A DNA stretch of 64,000 nucleotides. Origin: Thysanoteuthis rhombus. Lineage: Eukaryota > Mollusca > Cephalopoda > Oegopsida > Thysanoteuthidae. Position numbers and translations under genes: made by a program. The notes beneath the pieces are model-generated. The model worked only from the letters and a program-made list of their open reading frames with translations, was not told the origin of the DNA and made no database searches. The stretch lies in assembly GCA_963457665.1 (NCBI GenBank), contig OY735231.1, positions 32,378,170-32,442,169 of the forward strand. The letters are read 5' to 3'. Positions 13,413 through 27,100 of this stretch are shown in pieces. How positions within the stretch are numbered: position 1 is the stretch's first letter; every line of letters begins with the position of its first letter.

Positions 13413-15382
13413 ATAAATAACCTTTTTTATTTTTCTATTTTCTAACAACTAGGTTGAGGAGAAGTTCTCCATCAGCATCATCCCAGTCGATAATTCTATC
13501 CCTGTGGTCATTAACAACGGTCTCAGAGTACAGGGAGGGATCCGGAAGCTGATAACAGAATTTGACTTGAAAGCCGTGGACAATGACACTCGGGTGAGTA
13601 ATTTTCAAATTTCTTTATTAATTTGTTCCAAAAATAGTCATTAAGACTTAATTTCAATCGTATTTAGTATTTTGTATATTTCATTATATGGTTAAATCCA
13701 AAGGAAAGGGGTGCAATTCTTCCATCTTTAGGTGCATCTACATTGAAAACATTTTAGGAAAGATGTATTTGGTTGTTACTTATAAAATCTCATTTATTGA
13801 ACGTTGAGATCAAGGATTGTATCAACGATAAAATGATAGATATTTAATCAAAATATGACTCATTTGAAGCAATAACATTTTCTCAGTGATCCTCCAATGT
13901 AAATATGCCATCTCAAAGAATTATTTAGATTTAGTGGTCAATTATGGCTTCCATTTTATTGAATCTTTCATTGCAGATATGAGTTCAAAATGTTCATCAT
14001 CATCATCAGTCTTTTAACGTCCGTCGTGGGACATAGACCTTCCCCAGGATTCGCCAAACTTCTCTTTCATGGGCGTCGCGGAGCCAGTACTTTCTGAATT
14101 TGTCTAGCTCGTGTCTCAGTCTAATATTATGCCGGCCTCGGTTGCGCATGCAATTTCGGGGGATCCATGTCGTGAGTCGTGATGTCCACTGGTTGTCTGC
14201 CATTCTTGCAACATGGCCAGCCCACCGCCATTTGAGATTTTTAATGGATTCTATGATGTCCCTAACTCTTGTCTTTTGTCGGATGTACTGTGCTGTTTTG
14301 TGGTCTCTCCATGTGAGGCCCAGTATTATTCTTTCATGTGCACGTTGCATGGTTCTCAATTTACGGGTCTGTCTCTTGGTTAGGTTCCATGTTTCAGCCC
14401 CATAAGTGACTATTGGGAGGATGCATTGGTTATACACCCTTCTCTTTAGGATTAATGGGATCTTCTTATTTTTGAAGGTTAAGCTTGCTCTGTCAAAGGC
14501 TTGGCATCCTAGAATGATTCTTCGCTTGATTTCTTCTTCTTTTGAGGGTCTCATGGAGATTCGTTGTCCTAGGTAGATGCAGTCATCTCCTTTCCCCAAT
14601 TCTGAGTCCTCGGTTTTGATCTTAGTGTTTTTTATCCCCGATGTGGTTGTTGCACATGATCTTCGTGTTGCTGAAGTTCATGTGTAAACCGACTTTCTTG
14701 CTCTCTTCATTTAGTTCATCTATCATTAGTTGGAGGTCGTGTAGGTTCTCTGCGAAAAGGGCGATCCGTAGGAGAAATATCAAGTGAATATGGAGGATGC
14801 TGCAAGACTTCATATTTTAATTCTCTAAGCTTAGTCACGATCAAGTTTTTCGTTTTTGGTTCAGTTACTGTCATGGAGTACTTCATTCAATTCGTGTGCC
14901 ATCCATTTTTGCTCTCTTAACTTTTCCCATTACTTTGAGATGACGTAATATGGTCGCTTTTAAAATACCTAAATCTTTAGAAAGTATTTGAACCGTTGTT
15001 CGTGGATTGTTGGCCACTGCTGTCTTCAATCCTCCATATTCACTTTATTCAGAATGAATCAGATGTTTATTTCAAAATGAATTATAAATTCCATATTAAT
15101 ATTCTATGATGAATAGATATTCATGTCGATAAATTTAATAGCATATCAATTAATTTATAACAATGCATGTAAATTCTTCTTTTACTCATTTCATTCAACG
15201 TTTATTGCTATCTATAATACCATGTGTCATAGTAATCACTATATATATATATATATATGTGTGTGTATGTGTGTGTGTATACATATAGTACAAATCAAGA
15301 ATACAGTATGATGCAAAATTTGTCCGAAGAAGCTCAAACTGGACGGAAACATAAACGTGTTTGTGTAGTGAATCTTTTATTT

Positions 15383-15434
<52 letters not shown>

Positions 15435-16548
15435 ATGGATTCATTCACTTGTTTTAAAACAAGAAAAAAGATACAAAAATCTAAAATATATTCATTGTTT
15501 GTCATATACATGTTTTATGAGAGAGGGAGATGTTGATATGATTTATTTCTTCTCATACAGGAGAGCCAAATAGTTTTCCACATCGTTGATCCTACCTGGC
15601 ATGGTTTGTTGCAGCTCGAACAGAAAGGTGCTCACCATCGCAGTGCAGCCAATTCATTCACTATGGAGGATATCTATAAGAACAGATTGAGTTACTTACA
15701 CGACGGTTCAGACTCACAGATGGACTTTTTCAAATTCACTGTTAATGATGGAACAAACTTTGAATTCTCGATACAAGATGGAACTGGCGAAATATTGCCT
15801 CCTTCTGCCAAGCCAAGAGTACGTATTTAAGGAATTTTTTGATAAAATGATCATTGTCTAGCACAAACCCATAAATAAGGGACCCTTGGTGAGTATCGTA
15901 CTTACTGCAGTGGTAATTGTCTGTATAATTAACTTTGAAGCCAATGAATCATACGTATATATCATAGAGCTGATATGATTTCTCTATTGCTTCAGAAATT
16001 TGAGATCCGAATTCTACCTTTGGATGACGGTGGCCCGATTTTGGAAACAAATCTTGGTCTGCAGTTTTTGGAAAACGGTGATTATGGAGTAAGTCCAAAC
16101 TTTTTTAATCTTTCATGAGTTTTTCAACCAAAGAAACAATTAATAGTCTGAACACCTCCTATAATGACCTTGTGTCGTATTTTGCATCGTGATTATACAA
16201 AATAATTCAGTTGTTTTTTGACAACATACCTCTAATATGTTAACATCTCTCTTCCTCTCTCTCTTTCTCACACACGCACACACATGCACACATGCGCGCG
16301 CACACACACACACACACACACATAGACTCTTTCCCCCTCTCAATTCGAAGCAAATGTTAGTGATTTTAAAAAGGTGAAGCTTTTCTCTCAACAACTTCTA
16401 AACTAATCATAAAAACTAATTTCTTCTCTGGGAATAGCAACCGGCGTCATTTTTTAAAAGTAGTTTTGTGCGTAAATAGGGAAAGAATATCTTTCACATC
16501 TTGAGTCGAAAGCTTTCCCAAAAGAGCTATTTCTGCTGATAACTAAGA

Positions 16549-16591
<43 letters not shown>

Positions 16592-17713
16592 ACAATACAA
16601 CAGCATATATATCAATTGCAGCACAAACATACAATTTTCATCAATAAATCAAATATAACTACATTTCACTACAACGGAAGTGACGTAGGTAACACTAGAT
16701 GATGAATACAGTAAAAATTTGAAAACTGGAACCAACAGCTCTGCGACTTGAAAACGAACCTTGAGAAAGACCAGCGATTGTCGAAAATACAAAGATAACT
16801 AAAAACAACTCTTGCTACATGAATTCTGGAAATTTCATACTCTCCTTCAAACCAACGATGCAGGACATCTGAAAATTGAAGAAGCTTACTAGAAAGTCGA
16901 ATCGACGAGAAATGTTGACACTGTTTAATGAAACACGTATAAAAGAATGGGTATATATATCAATAATTGTGTGAACAATTGTGAATTATTGATTCGTGCT
17001 TTGATATATATGTATAAATACACACACACATATGTGTCACAAAAAAAATTAATAATCGCGTCATCAACTGAGAGCTGTTTCGTTGTATTCCAACTCTTCG
17101 GTGTGGCAATATACTATCCAATATCCCTTCCAGTACTGCGAGGTAGGATCGAAACTTTCGCTTCAGGCACAGAGGCTGACATTCTACCCCTGCCCTATGC
17201 ATTACTGGACGGTCAGTAGGACCGAATTAAGTGATATATTTACTTACACACAATTCCCCATCCACCAGCGTGCTCCATTTCAGAGTTGGAAGAGCATTAC
17301 TATAATAGCTTATAATGGACGAGTTGCCCTACCTAAGAATGCTCAACCCTAAAGAAGGGAGCGTTAATTATTGCTAGTCTCCATAATTATGAAACTTCAC
17401 TTGTTCTAAAATTACTCGTTTTCTGTGCAAGCACTCCACGTCATGGATTTGCAAAATTCACTGAATGATTAACGGTCTTGTTTTGAAGTCCGATGCCTTG
17501 AATGTTTCGAGGGATAATTTCAACAGCCTCCCCCCTAAAGGGGTCACTTGAACACCCCCCCCCCAAACCAGTCTAGGGATAAGTTCAAGGGATGCAGTAT
17601 ATATAAGGTTTCGATCCTACCTCGTGGTACTGGATCGGATAATGGATAGTCTATAGCCACGCTGATGAGTTGTAATATAACGAAACAGCTGTCTGTGGAT
17701 GGCACAATTATTC

Positions 17714-17747
<34 letters not shown>

Positions 17748-20700
17748 CTGCGTGTGTAATTTGTTTGTTTTTTTTTGTTGTTTTTTTCTTGGACGAGTAG
17801 GGCATTTAAAAATTTGAGTGCTAATTCTGACCGAGTTTTATCAGTCTATTGGCATTTTTTTCTCAACTCAGATTACTTTATGGGTGATTGCTCAAATGAC
17901 TAACGTAATAACATAATTCTGCTTGATTGTCAGTCTTCATTTTGTTTTCAAAATAACAATGAAAATTAATTTTATACATTTCTACAAAATTCAAATGATC
18001 TCTTTTCACCATTCAATATTGTTTTAATCCTTTCTTGAATTGTTGTGTATTTTTACAGGCATTCAATGTCATCAGTGAAAAGGAATTGAAGTCTACTTCT
18101 CCAGACAATGAGGATTTGATTTACGTGATTACAACTCCACCAAAATACGGCCAACTTCAAAATAACGATAATCCAGAATCTTCCATCTCGTCCTTTACAC
18201 AAGGTTTCTTTCTTTAAGATCGTTCGTGTGTTCATTCATTCATCCATACTTTCTTCATTTTTTTTTTAACCACTAGGAAGCAGTTGACGAGATACCTTGC
18301 GAGAAATTGCTTTGTCTCGGCTCTTCTTACTTTGAGAGTGACTCTGGTAGTGATTCAACACCAATCAAAATCAGGGGAGAAGCAATGATTATTTTATCAA
18401 GCTGATACGAAAAAAAAACATGCGGAGGTGGTCAGTGTTCGAGTCTCACCGAGAACTTATCGTTTATTTTCGATTCATATTGTTTATTGAATTCCATAGA
18501 ATTACGTTAGCTGCAATGTAAAGCAACTAAGATTAAGATGAAAGATGTTCTAGTCGAAAATTAATTATACAGAAAGCATATCTATTGAATACTGCAAACT
18601 ATAATGCCATGCCTTGAATCTCAACAGACTTGGTATACAGTCAGACGAAGAACGAAATCACAAACTCTCGCACGTTAGGAGAACAAGTAGACCGACTCTG
18701 GTTCCATAACATGTAAATCGGTATCTACATGTATGAAACACAATGTGTATCTATCTATTTATTTAAAAAAATCCACGTATATAAAATGCAATGTCTACCC
18801 ATGTGGGCATGTGTATGTGTTACACCTTTCAATGAGCGCGCAGATAATACACACTGATCCTCGACAGAGCACACAGATACTCTGATTCTTAACATAAGTA
18901 CCGATCAATTCGTAAATAAACCTGTCATTACCAACGTGTACAATGCAAGTCCTAAATATCAGGTTGGAACAAAATAAGTGGCTGCTTGGGACCACAAACT
19001 TTAAAACTCCATAACTCTCAAACATAACTTCATTCAAAGTGAGCACAATTAGAATTCATACAATATTGCCAATGACCATATAGTGAATTTATTCTATCAC
19101 TTAAAAAAAGGCGGGTGGGGTCACGGGAGTTTCCAAAGTACCAGAAGACATTTTCCGCCCTGTCTGTATTGGTGTACACATGCAGGTGTGTATATGCATC
19201 TAAGACATGGAAAAAGTGGTAATTGGTCGAGTGAATAGGGAGGGTGGATCAGGATTTCGATGCCCAACAGTAGAAATTTTGCCGTTGTGAAGTATGGGTT
19301 TTCGCAGCGAGAATAGGTCCCATTCTGTTCACCACAGCTTTCCAAAAAGTTTGCAATTTTCGATGCATCAATTCCAAATCACGATCATAGGACACAGCGA
19401 GGATGGTCTGACCAGGTTGCAAAACTGTCAGGGGTGTGGTTCAGAGGAGGTTGCGGAGAGCAAATATGTCGACCCGAATAAAGCCACTTTCCCGATTATC
19501 ATACAGATACAACTTTTCATCGTCAGTAAACACGCGATCATGAAAACAGTTGTTTGGGGATTTTTTTACGACCACGCAAATTACAGCAAGTGCCAAAACG
19601 TATAAGCTGCTGATCGTCTGTCAAATAATGGGGTACCAACTTCTGCATTTCCTTCACTTTGTCGATTCGTTCCAGACGCTATCTGATTGTCGTATGGGCT
19701 ACCCTTTTCTCTGCTCTTAACGCTCGGGGGTTCGTTTCCAGACGAGTCTCCAAGGCTGTCCTCAATTCTTCATTATCGAGTGACGACTTGTGACCACGAT
19801 CAGGCTTTTTTTTAAGATCCAGATCACCAGAAACGAACAAAAAAAAATGTGCAGCCCGTTCTGAGGCTGACTCCAGCCCAAAACGCTGTTGATGCTGCCG
19901 GTGGCCTCAGCAGCGCAGTGGCTGGGTTTCAACCCATGGGGTATTATGTTAGGAGAATCACATTTATTTATCTCGTCTACGATTTCCTATAGAGAACCAA
20001 GATATCAAAGAATTCAAACAACCAAAAGAGGAAACGCAGAATGATATATAGATTATATACACATGTACGGATGGATAGATGGGAATGATGAAAAAAAACA
20101 CGATTGCACTAATGTAACGCAAAAAAATATTTTGTTCCGACCTAATATTACTTATTGTGTCTTTTTTTTTTTTCTTTTTCTCTTCCTGTTCAATAAAAAC
20201 GTCTTATTATTTCAGAGGATATAAATCAGGGCAAAATCATATATATTCTGACCGGAAATAACAGCGCTGGTGAAGACCACTTTGTGTTTGACTTGAGGGA
20301 CACCAAAACAAATATTTTGCCCCACAACACCTTCCATATTTCTTGGTCGATCGTCAGTTTTGAAGAACCTGTCTTCAATATCAGTGAGACTGAACGCGTT
20401 GCAAGGATTCCACTAGTCAGAACTGGAAACCTGAAACGGGTGAGATTAAATGTCCAATTTTGTTCATCTTAATACTGCACATCCACATATTCACACTCAT
20501 ACCTGATATGTAAATATGGATTACCCACACATTTTCACACAGCAAAATAGGAATGCGGACGCATTACCAAGCCAACGGCTTAGTACAAAAATCAAATATA
20601 AAACCAACAAATCTTTGAAAAAAATCTAAATAAATTTTTTAAAAAAATGCACTATCTAGAATTTTGTAAAATCTTGGATTACCCACACTCATATTCACAC

Positions 20701-21138
20701 AGAATGTAACAATGCAGACACATCTTCCACCTCAAAAAAACACCTAAGACAACGCACATTTACACACGCTACATACATACAAACGTACAATTTTCTCATG
20801 ACAGTCACTTGACTAAACTACATGTACTCACACAAAACCCTTCTCAGTTTCACTTATACAAAAATGACTTCAACTTAGATACGAAGACATCTCTTTTTTT
20901 GCCAATGAAGATAACAAATTTAGAAAAACAATAACATTGCATCATCTCCCTTCTCCTCTCCAAACCTCAGTATCCACAAAAATTTATTATTTTTTCCCAT
21001 TCGATGTTTGACAACAAAAGCAAACAGACTATCGAAACATGGAACGGGAATAAATACAATCCAGTTTTCAAACTTCCGTTTTCCCACATTGTTTATCAAA
21101 TTCACATTTATTTTGGATAAACCTCATTCTTTTCCTCA

Positions 21139-21180
<42 letters not shown>

Positions 21181-24100
21181 GTGTGTGCGCGTTAATATAG
21201 CTATTTTGTTTTTAAAATCCCCGAAATGGTTACATGATGAGCAACTGATGATACCAACAGGAATAGATTTACACATAATACCATAATAACGAAGTTATTC
21301 AACAAGCTGATTTTTCAGAAGAGAATCTACTGAATTCGTTTCACTGGAAGAGTCCATTGTATCAAATAGTGTGTTTGGGGTATTTTTATCAGCAAAATTG
21401 TTAACTTTGACTAAAAGAATCCAATGTTACAGACAAAGAAACAGAAAAGACATTATTCATTATATGAGAAGATTAATCATTTTTCTGTTCTAATTACTTG
21501 CCAGGACATTCCATTGTTATAATCATGAAAAAATAAACTTTTAAGCTTTTCACGAGAGACAGACGGAAATAAAGCAATGGTAACTCAATGGATTAATAAA
21601 TTTCTTGGTTAATATTTTCCATATCAATTAGTTTTGTTTTAAACATTTTTTATGTGAGATTGAACGAGAGACTTTCGCGCTGAGCATCAACTTTTGTCAC
21701 CCCAGGTGAGCCATTCAAGCCAGCCTGTCAACTCAGACAGCTCGAGTAAAAGTGTTCATTGGGAAAGGGTTAACAGAGAGACAGCTCAGGGAGTCGACAC
21801 ACGCGTCGCCGCGAATGGTTGAATTATTTACGCCTTATACTTCCCTTTCTGAATTTCATAACAGTTCATTGAAAAAATTATGTTTCTCCTTCTATGGTCG
21901 GCTAAGCTCTCTCCCCTAATACTCAAACGAACTTGCAAAGACATTACGAACTTTTGAATTGAATGGGCTTGATCTTTCCTATTCATAAAACGAGAGTTGT
22001 GATATTTTCAATACGTCGAGTTTGTCCCATCTCTCTGAATTGGGGACATTTTCAGGGCTGGCCCTAAGTTTTCTATTGTCCCAGGTAAACTAAACTTCAG
22101 CGCCCTTCAGAGTATAGCTTTATTCATTTTTAATGTTTTACATTTAGAATAATAAATGTATAGAAATAAAAAGGTTATTCAAAAAATCAGGTAAAAGAAA
22201 ACAGTTCCGACGCAGCATCAGAATTTCAGATTATCATTGGCTGGATATTACAGATACATTATTACAACGCCATTTTCTTAGCTTGACTATTTTTCAGTAT
22301 ACTTTAATCATTATCCCATTTTCCGTTTGTATTTGGAAAGACCTACTGTCTCAGACATGACAGGCTCCCCCAATCACTTGACACCCTAGGTGACTGCCCA
22401 TGTTGCCTGTACCTTGAGCCGGCCCTGTTCACAACATCGATGCATCTCTCTTAATATCCCGAGATAATCCTCTTCGAAGCTTCGAACATCACCTCATGTC
22501 CTCATCTTCGGGACACTCGCCAATCCGGGCAGCCCAATAAAATGGCTGATGTATATTTTCCCTAATTTCCTTCCTCTTGTGTCAATTTCAGTATTCCGTT
22601 GTAACATGCGTCACAAAACCAGGGAGTGCTACCTCTATGAAATCAGAGTCCGTCCAAGGAACTTACGATTTCGTCCAACACTCAGGCCAAGTGAGTCACT
22701 TTTTTTTTCTTTTCGTTTTCCCGCCCTTTTTTATTTCTTTTTGCATTTCCTTGATACGTACAAGAATACTTTGAAAATAACATTTATCAGATGATCAAAA
22801 TGTTTGTTTCGTTTCCAATGTTTCTCTTTTTCTCACGGTTTTAAAAGAATTAACATAATCAGTGAGCATCTTCAGCAACATGACACCTACACATATCATT
22901 TACCTCCAGATAACTTTCAAAAGAGTTACAGTAGTAATAAGTGAAATCAGTATGGTAGTCCAAAAGTTGATCGTTAAAGCTTGTCTACTGTACGAATTCC
23001 ATATGAATTAAGTGAAATGCTCCGTGACTATTCCACGCCTACATCTTTTAGCTGATTGTATCAAAGCTTAGAAAATTGAGATGTGAAGTCTTGTAGCATC
23101 CTCCACATTTGCCTGATATTTCTCCTACAGATTAACATCCTATCAAGCATTTTGAACTCATATCCACAATGACAGTTTAAATGATAGGAAAGCCATTATT
23201 CATGCTTTTACTGGATTTGTAACCGCTAGACCTAAATAATTTTGGATAGATGGCGTATATCATATACTAAAGGATCGTTTGAAAAAGGTTATTGCTTCAA
23301 ATAAGCCATATTTTGATTGAATATCAACTGTTTTTACTATTTTATATCATTTTTTTATTTTACTATTTAAAAACGACATTTTATGCGTAACCTGATATTT
23401 CTTGGCAAATGTCTTCTGCTTTGTCAGGTTTTCTTGACCTTGACGTTGGACACGAAAAACAAATATAAATGGCCAGTGTAAGCAAAAGAGCCCCACAACA
23501 TTATATACCTGACGTCCTAGTTATCACAGTCTTGGTTATCACATGGAAACTATTTTTGTCTCATTTCTCAGATCCAGTTTGATGAATGGCAAGACAAGAA
23601 GGAATGTGTCATTACAATTAATGACGACGCCATCTTTGAAGGAGAAGAGACCTTCTATGTTGAATTGCGAGCATCAGATCACACTCTCATTGGTCAATAC
23701 TTTGAAGTCGCGGTGTCAATCTATGATCAGGAAGATGGTTAGTGTGTATTAACGTTTTGCTGTTTGAAAACAAAATGTTCAATTAGATTTCTGAGAACGC
23801 ATTGATTCAAAAGAGAAGGTAGCAATCTCGTAGTTTAGCATCCCAAATTAAAACGGTTATTATTGTAAGGGCACTCGGTGATCACTAACCACAAAATACT
23901 GAGAAGTAAATATCAAATCCAAGAAAGGCAAAGTGTGAAAAAAACATAAGTAAAATAGATGTAAACACTATCACAGTTATCTTAACTAGAAGTGGTTTTT
24001 TAACATACAATGTGTGTAGACTAATATTTTTAGTTTTGAAGGCTGATATGGTCTTCCTTGTTTTATTTAGTTTTAGAAATTATACGAATAAAGCTAAAAT

Positions 24101-27100
24101 AAAAAAGATAGATATCATTTTTCCATGAGATGAAGGTCCTTTTTCAATTTTTCCGGTTCTGATCTGCGACTTTCATGCAAATCAACATATTTTACATTTT
24201 CAATGATACCGCTGTCAGAGATAAAATCTCAGTAGTCGAAAACCGTCCTGATCTAAAGCAATGGCGTACTATAAAATATAGAAAACGCGAATGCCCATCG
24301 AAAACGCACCCAGAAGTCCGCTGAGTCGGTCTCAGTGTTGAAATTTCTTGTCAATGACAAGTTCTTGAACTTCTCAGGCAAGCCCCGCTCCCCTTGGGTC
24401 CTCCTGAAAGAGGAACCTCTTTGGGCAGCGAAACGTTCTAGCATCTTCAACTCAACAAATTTCATAGCCTCTGGCAATACCATTAGAGCGATATTAATTG
24501 AAGATCCCAACATTAACTTCAAGCGGTTTTCTAGCAAGTCTAAGTCCTTGGAGTTGCATTCCTCCAAGAACGTGACCTTGAATGCTTTGTGGAACTTACG
24601 AATTCGTGTGAGTAAACTTGGGTGTTTACTTGCTTGGATAAAAATACAAATCTGCTTAGTGTCTTCTTGTAATTGTCCGTATGCCTTCACAACAACAACC
24701 ATGATAATTTGGAACGCTAATCTACATGATCACCGAAAATATACCTTTAACCTTTGGGGACTCAGATTACGACTCCGCCTTTCCCCAAATTACTGATGGT
24801 ATCCTGGTAAATGTTTCAGGCACCAGATAATGCTCTTATCTTCTCCTTTTGCTTTAGGAGGTTGATAGAATTCAAATGAACCATTGAGTAATGGTTAGTG
24901 AGATAATCTAGTTGAACATTATTACTATGTAGAGAGTTTAATTCTCATTAGATTATCCAGACTTCTGGCCCTGTGTCACACTGACCTGAGCTTAGTGAAT
25001 AATTTTTTTGAAATCCTATCTTTTTAATCTGGGCTCGAGCACTGTCCCTTGATATTTGTGGGAAACGCCATCTATTTATCGATTGTGGGCAATTATCTCG
25101 GCCACAAACGTGACCACATGCAAGAATAAAGATGATCATATTAGATGTTATTTCAATAAGCTTTGCACACAGGTCTCCGATTGCTTAACGTATCTACTGT
25201 TCCCAAATGGTCACTCATGAAGATACTGAGCAGGCTCGAACCGGTGCTTGATCGTGGGCTAACTAAGCCTGTTAGATCCCTGTATTCATCTTTACTATCT
25301 ATATTTTTTCAGTCTTTGTCTGCAAATCAAGATGGTGATCAATCTGTCTATCAGCTGATAGATATTTGAAAGGACTACACTGTTTTAAATGTGGTTCATA
25401 TAAAACATGAAAAGCCATGGAAGCAGCGGGAAGCGAAGAGAATGTAATTTAAAAAGGTTTGTGCTGAGTCAATAATTTAGGGTTGAGGCTATTCATCGAT
25501 TAGAACTATTGTAACTGGTGATGAATAGTATCTTTACTTCGTTTCCCGTTGCTTCTCGATTCGTCTCGTATTTTACCACGACCCGTTCTGAGTGCTATTT
25601 TCTCTCTCTAAGAATTTCGTTTGGTTTGTACATTTTGAAGATGATACAAAGATCTTTCGTCTATTTTCTTTGTTAGAACCTGTCATTGAATTTACCCAAG
25701 ACACGTTCCATGTAAATGAAACCGACGGTTACCTCATGGCCGGCCTGGAAAGAAAAGGTAATACATTTCCGTACAAGTAATTTCTTTTTATATATATATT
25801 GCATCTTGCTATCATTATCAGATTTTGATTGGTATTTCCATTATCTTATTTCTGTTGTTTTTATCGCATCTCACAGATTTTCATTCTACGGCTGTTCATA
25901 TTAAATGCAACTGTATTCGATTTACGCAAATGAAGCCTTGTTATTTATTATCAATCTCCTACTAGTATTTCTTATCTCTTTTCTGTTGCTTTTCATTAGG
26001 GGCTTATTCTTTGTATCTGGTGTGTACTGCTTACGTAAAAATATGGTATATCAATGGTTAAATTGATAGCATTCAATTTTTTTTAGATGAACTCTGTCAC
26101 TTACTGATGTTTGACGTCTTTCTTTCATCTTATTTTTATTGGCTTTTATCGATGAAAGAAAAACTCATAAAAAACCTGTTGGTTTTTATCTCGGCATTCC
26201 AACAACTCTAATCATGGACCTTTTTCCAAGTGAAGGGTTGATAGACTAATAGTTAAAATACGGCAATGAAAACAAACAAGATGACGATGCTAGTTCGAAA
26301 GATTCGTTGTATTCTGACCAAGTACCTTTTTATCTTTGGAAAGTTTCCTACGGCGCAAAGCCAAATTGTGGGGAGGAGAAAATGGCTTGCCTATCTTGAA
26401 AATCAGCATTTGGAATCTCTGCTTTTACCTGGGCTTGGACACTGACTTCTGATATTAGTAGGGAATACACAACTATTTCATCTATCAGGCAAAACTTAAA
26501 TATATTTAAGTGGACTCCCTCTACATCCTACCCCTTAGAGTAGCCATTTCAAGATCCAACACTCCTAGTGTCAATTGAAGCACCTCCTTTAAAGCAGGCC
26601 AAAATTGAGAATGTTGAATTGTAAACTATCATAATTTAGAGAAAGGTATGGAAACTAGGCAAGACATAGTAATTAATTCATTCTATTAATCTAACTACAC
26701 TTGAAGAAATATCTGTTCGAATTTGCATGCAACGCCATTATCTGACAACTAGTCATTGCATGAAATTAAAGTTGAAATTCGCTCGCTAAAAACTTTAAAA
26801 CTCCTGTAATTATCAAAAACACACGTTAAAAACGTGCCCTTGGGTCTCATTTGGAACCACAGAAAATTGAGCCACCATATTTTTTCTGTGTTTACAAGCG
26901 TCTTCGAGTAATGAAATGACTGGCCAATAGACAGGCAGATATTTTGTGAATTATAGTAAGATGCATGTTATACACCAGGAAATATGGCGACTGTTCTGGA
27001 GGAAAAAGTTCGCATTTTTATCATTATATTTTTCAAAAACATTTTTAGGTGATCTCAGCCAAGCCGTCTCAGTGATTTGTTCAACAACTTCTATGACGGC

